Below are positions 8,475-16,640 of a DNA stretch of 64,000 nucleotides, piece by piece (position 1 is the first letter of the stretch; each line of letters opens with the position of its first letter). The DNA comes from Micromonospora_G sp044458865. GTDB lineage: Bacteria; Actinomycetota; Actinomycetes; Mycobacteriales; Micromonosporaceae. The notes under the pieces were generated by a model. It did not search any database, was not told where the DNA came from, and saw only the letters and a list, made by a program, of their open reading frames with translations. The position numbers and the translations under genes are program-made. The stretch spans positions 62,001 through 126,000 of the forward strand of contig NZ_JBITIH010000020.1 in the NCBI RefSeq assembly GCF_044458865.1. Reading direction: 5' to 3'.

Positions 8475-9650
8475 TCAGGCGCCCCAGCCGGCCTGCTGAC
8501 CGCCGACCCGGTCGGCGGCGATCTTCCCGGCGTAACCGGAACGGGCGTACGCGGCCATCGGGTCCGGGTCGAGTCCCTGTTCGGTGCGGATCTCCCGCAG
8601 CAGCGGCCGGACATCGGTGTTGTACGCGTCCATCAGCACCGCGTTCGCGCCGAGTACGTCACCGGCGGCCTGCGCGGCGGCGAGCGCGTCGGCGTCGACC
8701 AGCAGTGCCTTCGCGGTCGCCTCCTGGACGTTGAGCACCGAACGGATCTGGCCGGGGATCTTCGGCTCGATGTTGTGGCACTGGTCGAGCATGAAGTTCA
8801 CGCCGGACTCCACCCGCAGCGCGTCCGCGCGGACGATCTCGTGCATGATCCGGAACAACTGGAACGGGTCGGCCGCCCCGACCATCAGGTCGTCGTCGGC
8901 GTAGAAGCGGGAGTTGAAGTCGAACGCGCCGAGTCGTCCCTCGCGCAGCAGGAACGCCACGATGAACTCGATGTTCGTGCCGGGGGCGTGGTGCCCGGTG
9001 TCGATCACCACCTGGGCCCGCTCGCCGAGCTTGAGGCAGTGCGCGTACGCGGTGCCCCAGTCCGGTACGTCGGTGACGTAGAACGCCGGCTCGAAGAGCT
9101 TGTACTCCAGCAGGATCCGCTGGTGCTCGCCGATGCGCTGGTAGGTGGCGGCGAGCGCCTCCGCGAGCCGGTCCTGCCGGGCCCGGATGTCGTCCTGGCC
9201 GGGGTAGTTGGTGCCGTCGGAGAACCAGAGCTTGAGGTCGCGGGAACCGGTCGCGTCCATGATGTCCACGCACTCGAGCAGGTGGTCGAGGGCCTTGCGC
9301 CGGATCCGGGGGTCGGGGTTGGTGACACTGCCGAGCCGGTAGTCGTCGTCCTGGAAGACGTTCGCGTTGATCGCGCCGATCCGTACCCCGAGGTCGGCGG
9401 CGTGCGCGGCGAGCTTGGCGTAGTCCTCGACCCGGTCCCACGGGATGTGCAGCGAGACGATCGGGGCGATCCCGGTGTACGCGTGCACCTGCGCCGCGTC
9501 GGCGATCTTTTCCTCCGGCGTACGGGGCACACCGGGCTGGGCGAAGACCTTGAACCGGGTGCCCGAGTTGCCGTACGCCCAGGAGGGCACCTCGATCTGC
9601 TGGCCGCGCAGGGCGGCCCGAACCTCCGGCGAGGCTGCGGTGGCGGTCAC
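8475..9650 (-). CDS. rhaI: L-rhamnose isomerase (RhaI type)
   Basis: A 391-residue isomerase converting L-rhamnose to L-rhamnulose. It belongs to the shorter RhaI group (Pseudomonas stutzeri type) rather than the about 420-residue Escherichia coli RhaA. Conserved metal- and substrate-binding blocks are visible: LLEYKLFEPAFY, VIDTGHHAPGTNIE and FDFNSRFYADDDL. The start is GTG at 9650, which overlaps the TGA of the mutarotase gene (GTGA, 9647-9650), so the two are translationally coupled. It is the second gene of the rhamnose operon. Confidence 0.93.
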   Translation of the reverse strand: MTATAASPEVRAALRGQQIEVPSWAYGNSGTRFKVFAQPGVPRTPEEKIADAAQVHAYTGIAPIVSLHIPWDRVEDYAKLAAHAADLGVRIGAINANVFQDDDYRLGSVTNPDPRIRRKALDHLLECVDIMDATGSRDLKLWFSDGTNYPGQDDIRARQDRLAEALAATYQRIGEHQRILLEYKLFEPAFYVTDVPDWGTAYAHCLKLGERAQVVIDTGHHAPGTNIEFIVAFLLREGRLGAFDFNSRFYADDDLMVGAADPFQLFRIMHEIVRADALRVESGVNFMLDQCHNIEPKIPGQIRSVLNVQEATAKALLVDADALAAAQAAGDVLGANAVLMDAYNTDVRPLLREIRTEQGLDPDPMAAYARSGYAGKIAADRVGGQQAGWGA

Positions 9651-10027
9651 GATAGCTCCTGTGTGGATGCGGATGCGCGCTCGGTGGAGTCGAGTGCGTC
9701 GAGTTGCGCGTCGAGGTCGAAGATCTCATCGAGGACCGTGAAGCCCTCGTCCGGGCGGCGCCCGTCGAGCCCTTCGAAGAACGGGGCCATCTCCGCCTGC
9801 CACCGTGCGTTGACCTCGGTACGTTCCATCGCGGCCAGCGACTCGGCCAGGTCCTCGGTCCGGAAGTGCCCGACAAGCAGCCCGTCGGTGTGCAGGTGGA
9901 GCGAGTAGTCGTGCCACCCGGCGGCTCGGAGGGCGGCCAGCATGTCCGGCCAGACGGCGGCGTGCCGCGCGCGGTACTCGGTCAGCCGATCGGGTCTCAC
10001 CCGTAGGACGAAACAGACTCTCCGCAC
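9647..10027 (-). CDS. rhaM: L-rhamnose mutarotase
   Basis: A 126-residue RhaM-family protein that interconverts the anomers of L-rhamnose before isomerisation. The family pattern is clear: RVCFVLRVRPDRLTEYRARH, with the catalytic His at residue 22, then VWPDM and a ferredoxin-like fold. The C-terminus carries about 20 extra acidic residues compared with the usual 104-residue enzyme. It is the first gene of the catabolic operon. An operator-like site (10044-10055) lies 17 bases upstream of its start, well placed for repression by the LacI-type regulator encoded next to it. Confidence 0.9.
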   Translation of the reverse strand: MRRVCFVLRVRPDRLTEYRARHAAVWPDMLAALRAAGWHDYSLHLHTDGLLVGHFRTEDLAESLAAMERTEVNARWQAEMAPFFEGLDGRRPDEGFTVLDEIFDLDAQLDALDSTERASASTQELS

Positions 10028-10043
10028 CGGGCCCCCTTAGTTG

Positions 10044-10055
10044 TGAACCGTTTCA
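10044..10055. promoter_or_regulatory. Operator candidate in front of rhaM
   Basis: The imperfect palindrome tgaaccgtttca lies between the LacI-family gene and rhaM. It matches the perfect site at 15138-15149 in 11 of 12 positions and resembles the site before the regulator gene itself. Position and form suggest it is the operator through which the neighbouring regulator represses the rhamnose genes. Confidence 0.6.
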
Positions 10056-10115
10056 AAAAACCCGCTCTCAAACTACGAGCGACGGCGCGGGGATGTCAAG
10101 GAATGATGGCGGCGG

Positions 10116-11150
10116 TCAGCTTGGCCGGCGGGTGTACCGGCTCGACTCGCGGACCACGAGTTCCGGTTCGAAGATCACCTGCTGGTGCTGGTGCACGGTC
10201 GGGTCGTTCGACTCCTCCAGCATCAGCGCGGCGGCGGTACGCCCCAGGCGCTGACGGGGCTGGCGGACCGAGGAGAGCGGCACCGCCGCGGCGGCGGCGA
10301 ACTCGATGTCGTCGTACCCGACCAGGGCGATCTCCTCGGGCACCCGGACCTGCTGGCGGGTCAGCTCCTGCAACACCCCGAGGGCGAGCAGGTCGTTGGC
10401 GCAGAAGACCGCGGTGGCACGGGCCGAGCGGGGCTGGCCGAGGATGCGGGCGGCGGCGTCCCGGCCGGCGGCGACGGTCGGACTGGGAGTGTCGAAGCGG
10501 CGCAACTGGTCCTCGTCGAGCCCCGCCTCGCGTAGCGCGCCCAGCGCGCCCGCGTACCGGTCCCGGACCTGCTCCAGCCGCCACGGCCCGCCGACGAAGG
10601 CGATCTGCCGGTGTCCGGTCTCGACCAGGTGTCGAGCCGCCAACTCGCCGCCGAGCCGGTCGTCGACCGAGACCGAACAGACGTCCGGTCGGGTCGAACG
10701 CCGGTCCAGCAGGACCACCAGCACGCCCCGGTCCCGGAGCCGGACCAGCCGCTCGTTGGCGTCGTCCACCGGGGTGATCAGCACACCCTGGACCCGCTGT
10801 TCCTCCAGTAGGTCCAGGTAGGCGCTCTCGCGTACCGGGTCGCCGTCGCTGTTGCAGAAGATGACCGCCATCCCGGCCGCGCCGGTGGCCTCCTCGACTC
10901 CCTTGGCGACATCGGTGAAGAAAGGGTTTGCCACGTCGAGCACGACCAGGCCGAGCGTGCGTCCCCGGCCCCGGCGCAACTGGCGGGCCGCGTCGTTGGG
11001 CACGAAGCCGAGTTCGCTGATCGCGGCGAGTACGCGGGTCCGGGTCGACGCCGCGACGATGTCGGGCCGATTGAGCACGTTGGAAACCGTGCCGACCGAC
11101 ACACCCGCGCGGGTGGCCACGTCACGGATGCTCACGGCTGGTCCCGCCAC
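10116..11150 (-). CDS. LacI-family transcriptional regulator, probable rhamnose repressor
   Basis: A 344-residue regulator. An N-terminal LacI helix-turn-helix (SIRDVATRAGVSVGTVSNVL, about residues 7-26) with the hinge helix is followed by a periplasmic-binding-protein-like sugar sensor domain (LGLVVLDVANPFFTDVAKG, CANDLLALGV, ALVGYDDIEFA). The start is the GTG at 11150, which has AAGGAGG five bases upstream. The frame stays open upstream to 11384 but without family similarity. It is encoded immediately before the rhamnose operon on the same strand, and TGAAACG-type operator sites flank it on both sides, which suggests autoregulation plus control of rhaM-rhaB. Confidence 0.88.
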   Translation of the reverse strand: MAGPAVSIRDVATRAGVSVGTVSNVLNRPDIVAASTRTRVLAAISELGFVPNDAARQLRRGRGRTLGLVVLDVANPFFTDVAKGVEEATGAAGMAVIFCNSDGDPVRESAYLDLLEEQRVQGVLITPVDDANERLVRLRDRGVLVVLLDRRSTRPDVCSVSVDDRLGGELAARHLVETGHRQIAFVGGPWRLEQVRDRYAGALGALREAGLDEDQLRRFDTPSPTVAAGRDAAARILGQPRSARATAVFCANDLLALGVLQELTRQQVRVPEEIALVGYDDIEFAAAAAVPLSSVRQPRQRLGRTAAALMLEESNDPTVHQHQQVIFEPELVVRESSRYTRRPS

Positions 11151-11190
11151 CGTCGCCTCCTTCCGTAGTCGTCGCTGCTGCGCGAGCGAC

Positions 11191-11202
11191 TGAAACGTGT
11201 CA
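11191..11202. promoter_or_regulatory. Operator candidate in front of the LacI-family gene
   Basis: tgaaacgtgtca lies 40 bases upstream of the regulator's GTG start and differs from the perfect palindrome at 15138 by one base. It is a likely autoregulatory site for the adjacent LacI-family protein. Confidence 0.5.
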
Positions 11203-11376
11203 AGAATAGCGGTGCCCGGTCCGGGTCCCCCGTGTCCCGCCGACCGCGCGTCGTCGAGTCGCTCCGGGCCCGTCCGTCGCGCGTGGCCGCACCACCTCGC
11301 GCGCACCGTTGCGCGTCGTGGCGCCGACCCTACCGGCAGCAGTGGCCAGGCCGCGCCGGGTAGGGTGACGCGGATC

Positions 11377-11394
11377 GGGGGCAAGCGCTTTCCC
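11377..11394. promoter_or_regulatory. Second LacI-type palindrome, upstream of the DUF6807 gene
   Basis: The string ggggcaagcgctttccc contains the palindrome aagcgctt at 11383-11390 with a G-run and a C-run on either side. This is a form common to LacI/GalR-family operators. It lies about 80 bases upstream of the DUF6807 gene. It differs from the TGAAACG sites, so it may answer to a different regulator not in the window. Confidence 0.4.
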
Positions 11395-11473
11395 GTTCAC
11401 GTCGGGATCGACCCGAACCAGTTCGTACCGGGATCGACCCGAACCAGGCCGATCGACCACGAGAGGCGGACCG

Positions 11474-12316
11474 ATGAGCCACGAAACGACCGCGACCCGG
11501 CTGCGCGTACGCGGCGAGACCGTCGCCGAGTACGTTCCCGAGCCGGACCTCGACCCGCGCCTGTCTCCCCGGCCGTACCTGCACCCGGTACGCACCCTCG
11601 CCGGAGTCACCGTCACCGACATCCTGCCCGAGGACCACCCGCACCACCTTGGCGTCTCGGTCGGGGTGCAGGACGTCAACCGCTTCAACCTCTGGGGCGG
11701 TCGCACCTACGTCCGCGACCAGGGCTACACCTGGCTTGAGGACCACGGCCGGATCGTGCCGGAAAGCTGGGGCCGGCAGGCCGACAACGGCTTCGGGCAG
11801 CGACTGCGCTGGCTCGACCGGTCCGGGCAGACCCTGGCCACCGAGGACCGGACCGTCTCCGCCGGTGCGATCGCCGGCCGCGACGACGCCTGGCTGCTCG
11901 ACTTCGCCTACACACTGACCGCACCGGCGGACCGGGACGTGACGTTGGGCAGTCCGGCCACCAACGGTCGACCGGACGGCGCCGGCTACGGCGGTTTCTT
12001 CTGGCGGGCGGCACCGGGCGACACCCGGGTGCTCACCGCCAGCGCCGAAGGCGAGAAGCAGGTCAACGGGAGCACCGAGCCGTGGCTGGCGATGGTCGGG
12101 CAGAGCACCGACGGCGCCCCGTACACCCTGGTCTTCTCCGGGCTCGGCGAGGGCGACCAGTGGTTCACCCGGGACGGCGAGTACCCCGGGGTCTGCGTCG
12201 CGCTGGCCTACCAGCGCACCCTGACCATCCCGGCCGGCGGTCGGATCAGCCGCCGGCACCGGGTCGCCGTCGTGGACGGCGCCCTCACCCGTGATCGGTT
12301 GGCCGGACTGAGCTGA
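11474..12316 (+). CDS. DUF6807 (PmoA-like) protein
   Basis: A 280-residue protein of the DUF6807/PmoA family, often found in sugar-catabolic gene clusters of actinomycetes. Recognisable blocks are RPYLHPVRTLAG, HPHHLGVSVGVQDVN, WGGRTYVRDQG and YGGFFWR, which give an aldose-epimerase-like beta-sandwich. No signal peptide is seen, so it is probably cytoplasmic. It is divergent from the LacI gene and convergent with the sugar permease operon. A role in metabolising or sensing a sugar derivative is inferred from context; the reaction is unknown. Confidence 0.75.
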   Translation: MSHETTATRLRVRGETVAEYVPEPDLDPRLSPRPYLHPVRTLAGVTVTDILPEDHPHHLGVSVGVQDVNRFNLWGGRTYVRDQGYTWLEDHGRIVPESWGRQADNGFGQRLRWLDRSGQTLATEDRTVSAGAIAGRDDAWLLDFAYTLTAPADRDVTLGSPATNGRPDGAGYGGFFWRAAPGDTRVLTASAEGEKQVNGSTEPWLAMVGQSTDGAPYTLVFSGLGEGDQWFTRDGEYPGVCVALAYQRTLTIPAGGRISRRHRVAVVDGALTRDRLAGLS

Positions 12317-12318
12317 AT

Positions 12319-12386
12319 CGGACCCCGACCCGGCCGGAGCGCGCCCGCACCGAGGAGGCGGGCGGTTCCGACCGGGTCAGGGTCCG
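12319..12386. terminator. Bidirectional terminator-like inverted repeat
   Basis: Two 19-base arms, 12319-12337 (cggaccccgacccggccgg) and 12368-12386 (ccgaccgggtcagggtccg), pair with only two weak positions around a 30-base loop. It sits between the convergent DUF6807 gene and the membrane-protein gene, where a shared terminator is expected. There is no T-run, as is usual in high-GC actinomycetes. Confidence 0.6.
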
Positions 12387-12422
12387 CGCCGCCGGTACGA
12401 CAATGGACCGGCGGGAGAGCGG

Positions 12423-13130
12423 TCAGCGCTCGTACGCGGGGGAGCGCCCGGCCCCGACACCGCGCGCCGAGCGGCGCTGGTCCGTTGCGTCCGCCGGGCG
12501 GTGCCGGTGTGTTGCGCCCGCGACCGCGCGGCGTCGGTCGACGGCGACCGCGGCGAGCGCCGGCAAGCCGGGCAGCAGCGGCCAGAGCACGGGTCCCATC
12601 GACGCGGTCAGTCCCACCGCGACGAGTGCGAGCAGCAGCAACCCGGTGCCGGCCGGGTCGGACCGGGTCCGGGCCACCGCCTCGGTGGCCGCGAGCGGCC
12701 AGCCGGTCGCGGGCCGCCAGGCCACGCAGGCGCGCAGCGCCACCGTGACCAGCAAACCGGTGGCGAGCAGTAGCGCCGGGCCGACGACCCGGGCGCCGGG
12801 CAGACCGGCACCGACCGCCACCGCGTCGAGCGTGAGCACGGCGGTCACCCCGACCGGCACCAGGTACGGCCACCAGCCGCTGCCCGCCGCCGCGCGCCAG
12901 GCCCGCAGGTAACCCCGTACGGTGACGCCGGTCCCGTCGTCGGCGCGCTGACGCAGCACGGTGACCGCGGCCGTGACGGCCACGTACGCGGTCACCAGTG
13001 GCAGCGCCGTGACCAGCGTGAGTACGCCGGTCACCAGCACCTCGGAGAGCCAGGCCAGTCCGGTGGCGAACCCGCCACCGGCCCTGAGCCGTCGCCCGGT
13101 GTCGCCCGCTTCCTCGTCCGTGGCGGTCAT
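12423..13130 (-). CDS. DUF624-like membrane protein of a sugar ABC operon
   Basis: A 235-residue membrane protein with four to five hydrophobic helices (residues about 24-58, 87-108, 113-135, 160-190). Its position at the end of a CUT1 sugar permease operon, four bases after the second permease, together with the N-terminal ALPLVTAYVAVTAAVTVLRQ pattern, matches the YesL/DUF624 family that often accompanies such transporters. The C-terminus is Arg-rich and poorly conserved. Function is unknown; a helper role in transport is inferred from context. Confidence 0.6.
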   Translation of the reverse strand: MTATDEEAGDTGRRLRAGGGFATGLAWLSEVLVTGVLTLVTALPLVTAYVAVTAAVTVLRQRADDGTGVTVRGYLRAWRAAAGSGWWPYLVPVGVTAVLTLDAVAVGAGLPGARVVGPALLLATGLLVTVALRACVAWRPATGWPLAATEAVARTRSDPAGTGLLLLALVAVGLTASMGPVLWPLLPGLPALAAVAVDRRRAVAGATHRHRPADATDQRRSARGVGAGRSPAYER

Positions 13131-13134
13131 CCGT

Positions 13135-13998
13135 TCAGCCCTTCAACCCGGAGGTGGCGATCCCCTCGACCAGGTAACGCTGGAAGGCCAGGAAGAAGAG
13201 GACCACCGGCACGATGCTCAGCACCGACATGGCGAACATCGGGCCGAACGCCGACTCGCTGGTCTGGTCGATGAAGAGCCGCAACGCCAACGGCAGCGTG
13301 TACGTCTCCGGATCGTTCAGGTAGACCAGTTGGCTGAAGAAGTCGTTCCAGGTCCAGATGAACGTGAAGATCGTGGTGGTGACCAGTGCCGGCTTCAGCA
13401 GCGGCAGGATGACGTACCGGAAGGTCAGCACCGGTCCGCAGCCGTCGATCTCGGCGGCGTCGTCCAGTTCCCGGGGCAGCCCCCGGATGAACTGCACCAT
13501 CAGGAAGATGAAGAACGCGTCGGTGGCGAGCAGCTTCGGCAGGATGAGCGGGACGAAGGTGCCGACCAGGTCGAGCTTCTGGAAGATCGTGTACTGCGGG
13601 ATCAGCACCACGTGGTACGGCAGCATGATGGTGAGCAGGGTGAACGCGAACAGCGGCCCGCGCAGCCTGAACCGCAGCCGGGCGAAGGCGTACGCGGCCA
13701 GCGAGCAGGAGATCAGGTTTCCCAGCACCGCGCCGACCGCGACGATCACCGAGTTGCCGAAGAACCGCCACACGCTGATGCCCGCCACCCCGTCCAGTGC
13801 CGTGCCGTAGTTCTCCGGCACGAACCGGGTCGGCAGCAGGTCGAGACTGGACAGGATCTCGTCGGTCGGCTTCACCGAGGCGGTGAGCAGCCACGCGATC
13901 GGGTAGAGCAGCAGCACCAGCATGGCGATGATCAGCACGTGCCAGCCGAGGCCGCGCAGCCGGCGGCCGGTGCTGATGGTTGCCGTGTGAGTGGTCAT
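13135..13998 (-). CDS. Carbohydrate ABC transporter permease (MalG type)
   Basis: A 287-residue CUT1-family permease with six membrane helices. The EAA loop is visible as AAEIDGCGPVLTFRYVILPL about two-thirds along, where the transporter ATPase docks. The start at 13998 overlaps the stop of the upstream permease (ATGA, 13995-13998) and has a GGGGAGAA ribosome site. A start nine codons upstream is possible but lies inside the upstream gene. It forms the inner-membrane channel with the MalF-type partner. No sugar-binding protein or ATPase is encoded nearby; the ATPase may be a shared MsiK-type protein elsewhere. Confidence 0.9.
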   Translation of the reverse strand: MTTHTATISTGRRLRGLGWHVLIIAMLVLLLYPIAWLLTASVKPTDEILSSLDLLPTRFVPENYGTALDGVAGISVWRFFGNSVIVAVGAVLGNLISCSLAAYAFARLRFRLRGPLFAFTLLTIMLPYHVVLIPQYTIFQKLDLVGTFVPLILPKLLATDAFFIFLMVQFIRGLPRELDDAAEIDGCGPVLTFRYVILPLLKPALVTTTIFTFIWTWNDFFSQLVYLNDPETYTLPLALRLFIDQTSESAFGPMFAMSVLSIVPVVLFFLAFQRYLVEGIATSGLKG

Positions 13999-14960
13999 TT
14001 GTTCTCCCCGGCGTAGAAGACCCAACGGCGGGAGGTGCCGAAGAAGAGCGCGGTGATCGCGGCGACGGTGAGCAGCAGGATCCAGGCCATCGCCGAGGCG
14101 TAGCCCATCCGGAACTGGGAGAAGCCGCGTTCGTAGAGGTAGAGCGTGTAGAAGAGGGTGGAGTTGCTCGGTCCGCCCCGGCCGCCGCTGACGATGAAGG
14201 CGGGGGTGAACGCCTGGAAGGCGTGGATGGTCTCCAGCACCAGGTTGAACAGGATGATCGGGGAGAGCATCGGCAGGGTCACCGAGCGGAAGGTGCGCCA
14301 GCGACCCGAGCCGTCGACCGCCGCGGCGTCGTACAACTCCTGCGGGACCTGCTTCAGCCCGGCCAGGAAGATGACCATCGGGGCGCCGAACTGCCAGATC
14401 GCGAGGATGATCAGCACGTAGATGGCGTAGTCCGGCTCGTTGATCCAGCCGCCGGTGTCCCAGCCGACCTGGCCGGTCAGCGAGTCGACGACCCCGTCGT
14501 CGGTGAAGAGCGCCCGCCAGGCCAGCGCGATCGCGACCCCGGTGCCGAGCAGCGAGGGGGCGTAGAAGGCCGACCGGTAGAAACCCTGCCCGCGCCGCGA
14601 GTTGTTGAGCAGCATCGCCACCGCGAGGGCGGCGGCCAGCTTCAACGGTACGGAGATCAGCACGTACGTCGCGGTCACCTTGGCCGAGGCGAGGAACCGG
14701 GCGTCGTCGGTGAAGAGCTTCCGGTAGTTCTCCAACCCGACCCAGTTCGGCGTGGTGAACAGGTCGTAGTCGGTGAACGAGAGGTAGAGCGAGGCGAGCA
14801 TCGGGCCCAGGGTGAGCAGGAGCGCACCGAGGACCCAGGGGGAGAGGAAGAGGTAGGCGATCCCCGGCCGGTGCCGGCGGTAGCGGGGTCGGTTCCGGCC
14901 CCGTCCGGCGGCCGGGTCGGCGGACCCTGGGGGCGGCCGGCGAAGTGTCTCAGTCGTCAT
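13995..14960 (-). CDS. Carbohydrate ABC transporter permease (MalF type)
   Basis: A 321-residue CUT1-family permease, first gene of its operon. A basic Pro/Arg-rich N-terminus precedes six membrane helices, beginning with IAYLFLSPWVLGALLLTLGP. The EAA loop reads YDAAAVDGSGRWRTFRSVTLP. The ATG at 14960 is the usual family start; the frame is open another 27 codons upstream. Three TGAAAC-type operator candidates lie in the 190 bases upstream, so it probably shares control with the rhamnose genes. A binding-protein gene would be expected first in such an operon but is absent. Confidence 0.9.
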   Translation of the reverse strand: MTTETLRRPPPGSADPAAGRGRNRPRYRRHRPGIAYLFLSPWVLGALLLTLGPMLASLYLSFTDYDLFTTPNWVGLENYRKLFTDDARFLASAKVTATYVLISVPLKLAAALAVAMLLNNSRRGQGFYRSAFYAPSLLGTGVAIALAWRALFTDDGVVDSLTGQVGWDTGGWINEPDYAIYVLIILAIWQFGAPMVIFLAGLKQVPQELYDAAAVDGSGRWRTFRSVTLPMLSPIILFNLVLETIHAFQAFTPAFIVSGGRGGPSNSTLFYTLYLYERGFSQFRMGYASAMAWILLLTVAAITALFFGTSRRWVFYAGENK

Positions 14961-15028
14961 GGCGTGGCTATCCGATCGGCTCGTGACGCCTGCGCCGCCG
15001 GGGCAGCGCACTCCCGTGCTGGCGCGCG

Positions 15029-15149
15029 TGAAACCATTCAATGACGGCGAACGTACCGGCGGTCGCTGGTCCTGTCAACGAAATGGACACGGCCGTGAAA
15101 CATTCACCGGCCCCTGTGGATCGGTAAGGCGGGCTTGTGAAACGTTTCA
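15029..15149. promoter_or_regulatory. Cluster of three LacI-type operator candidates before the sugar permeases
   Basis: A perfect palindrome tgaaacgtttca lies at 15138-15149, with related sites tgaaaccattca at 15029-15040 and tgaaacattca at 15096-15106. The core tgaaacg is the same as at the sites by rhaM and the LacI-family gene. Three spaced sites in front of one operon suggest cooperative repression. Confidence 0.6.
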
Positions 15150-15188
15150 TTTACCGGTACGCGCAGAGCCGCACCAGCTAGGCCCGCC

Positions 15189-15770
15189 TCAGTCGCCCGG
15201 AGCCCAGTCCGGGTCCCGCCCGAACACGGCCACCAACCGGTCCTGCTCACTGGCATTCTCCGGTACGTGCACCGCCGGCGAGACCAGCCCGCCCTGCCGG
15301 TACATCCCCGACCGCTCGGTGAACCACCGGGCACACTCGCGGACCGCCTCGGGGTCCAGTTTCGGCTCCACCCCGATCGCCACCGCCAGGTCCCAGCCGT
15401 GCACCAGGTGCTCGGCGAGCAACTGGCGCAGGTACTCGCTGGCCGGCGTCAGCCCGAACGACAGGTGAACCGTCCGGTCCAGCGCGCCGGCCTCGCTCGC
15501 CGCCCGTACGGCCGCCGCCGCGGCGTCCTGCGCGGCACCGGCCGGATCCGCCCCCAGCAGGTCACCGTCGAACCGGTCGCCGACCTGCTCGACGGTGGCG
15601 CCGGAGAGCAGCGGCACGGTCCAGCGGTCCTCGCCGACCACGTGGTTGACCAGTGTCCGTACGTCCCAGTGCGCGCACGGCGTCGGCGTGGGCCACTGGT
15701 CGTACCCGACCTGGGCGACCCGGTCGGTGAACTCGCTCAGGCTGCGCTGGTACGTCTGCAGCAGGTCCAT
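15189..15770 (-). CDS. TIGR03086-like mycothiol-dependent isomerase / DinB-fold protein
   Basis: A 193-residue protein of the DinB/maleylpyruvate isomerase fold. The block TPTPCAHWDVRTLVNHVVGEDRW near residue 30 and AEHLVHGWDLAVAIG near residue 140 carry the three histidines that bind metal in this superfamily. Members are thought to use mycothiol, the actinobacterial thiol, but the substrate of this branch is unknown. It is a single gene between the sugar permease operon and a TetR gene, with no operon partner visible. Confidence 0.8.
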   Translation of the reverse strand: MDLLQTYQRSLSEFTDRVAQVGYDQWPTPTPCAHWDVRTLVNHVVGEDRWTVPLLSGATVEQVGDRFDGDLLGADPAGAAQDAAAAAVRAASEAGALDRTVHLSFGLTPASEYLRQLLAEHLVHGWDLAVAIGVEPKLDPEAVRECARWFTERSGMYRQGGLVSPAVHVPENASEQDRLVAVFGRDPDWAPGD

Positions 15771-15863
15771 GCGCCCGATTCTGCTCTGGTTCGCCCCCGC
15801 TGGCCGGGCTTTCCGCCCACCTGCTGCCGGTCGGCTCCGCGCCCGTCCGGCCCCCCGGGGTGG

Positions 15864-16469
15864 CTAGCCCTCCAGTTGCTCGGGGGCCAGGCCGAGTTCG
15901 CGGGCGGTGGCGAGCCGTACCCAGTCGGAGAGTCGCCGTCGGGAGATCACCCGATCATGGACCGCGGACTGCACGGCGAGCCCGTCGATCAGCGCGTTGA
16001 TCCGCCAGGCGGCGCCGGCCGGGTCCTCGCAGACGAAGACCCCGTCGTCGACGCCGGCCGCGATGATCCCGGTGAGGTCTTCCTTCCAGCGCAGGTCGAG
16101 CCGGCGGGAGACCTTCTCCAACTCGGGCGTCCGCAGCGACTCGGACCAGCCGTCGATCCACATCGCCCACGACTTCGCCCGACCGGTCGGTGCGTAGAGC
16201 TTGAGGATCTTCCGGAGCTTCTCCAACGGCTGGGCCGACGAGCGCATCACCGTGTCGAGCCGGGCCAGATCCTGCTCGGCGGCGTACGCGAACGCCTCTG
16301 CGAGCAGCCGGTCCTTCGTGGAGAAGTGGTAGAAGACCAGGGCCTGACTCACCCCGGCGGCCTGGGCCACATCGGCGGTACGGGTGTTGGCCAACCCGCG
16401 CTCCTTGATCACCGCACAGGCGGTACGCAACAGCGCATCTAGGCGGACCTCGGCCGCGCGTCTTGTCAC
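15864..16469 (-). CDS. TetR-family transcriptional regulator
   Basis: A 201-residue regulator with an N-terminal TetR helix-turn-helix (RTADVAQAAGVSQALVFYHF, about residues 24-43) followed by the usual LLAEAF. The C-terminal all-helical ligand-binding domain resembles the BetI-like group (MWIDGWSESLRTPEL). It is divergent from the TRAP transporter genes across about 170 bases, so it may control them, its own gene, or both. No clear operator repeat was identified in the gap. Confidence 0.85.
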   Translation of the reverse strand: MTRRAAEVRLDALLRTACAVIKERGLANTRTADVAQAAGVSQALVFYHFSTKDRLLAEAFAYAAEQDLARLDTVMRSSAQPLEKLRKILKLYAPTGRAKSWAMWIDGWSESLRTPELEKVSRRLDLRWKEDLTGIIAAGVDDGVFVCEDPAGAAWRINALIDGLAVQSAVHDRVISRRRLSDWVRLATARELGLAPEQLEG

Positions 16470-16640
16470 GCGGCTACGTTAACCTATCGATGTGAATACG
16501 GTAAGTCACCAGTACTGACGGTCTTCGCGTCGTGACCCGGCGTGCGATCGACAGTTCAACGGCGTACTGGGCCGCACACATTGATCTACATTGCGCAAAG
16601 GTATCGGTGTTCATCGGTGGCTCGTAGTAGGGTCCCGCAC

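Noticed and set aside
16470..16640. A TetR operator between the TetR and TRAP genes
   Set aside because: Short symmetric strings exist (for example near atcgat at about 16488), but none is long or repeated enough to call.
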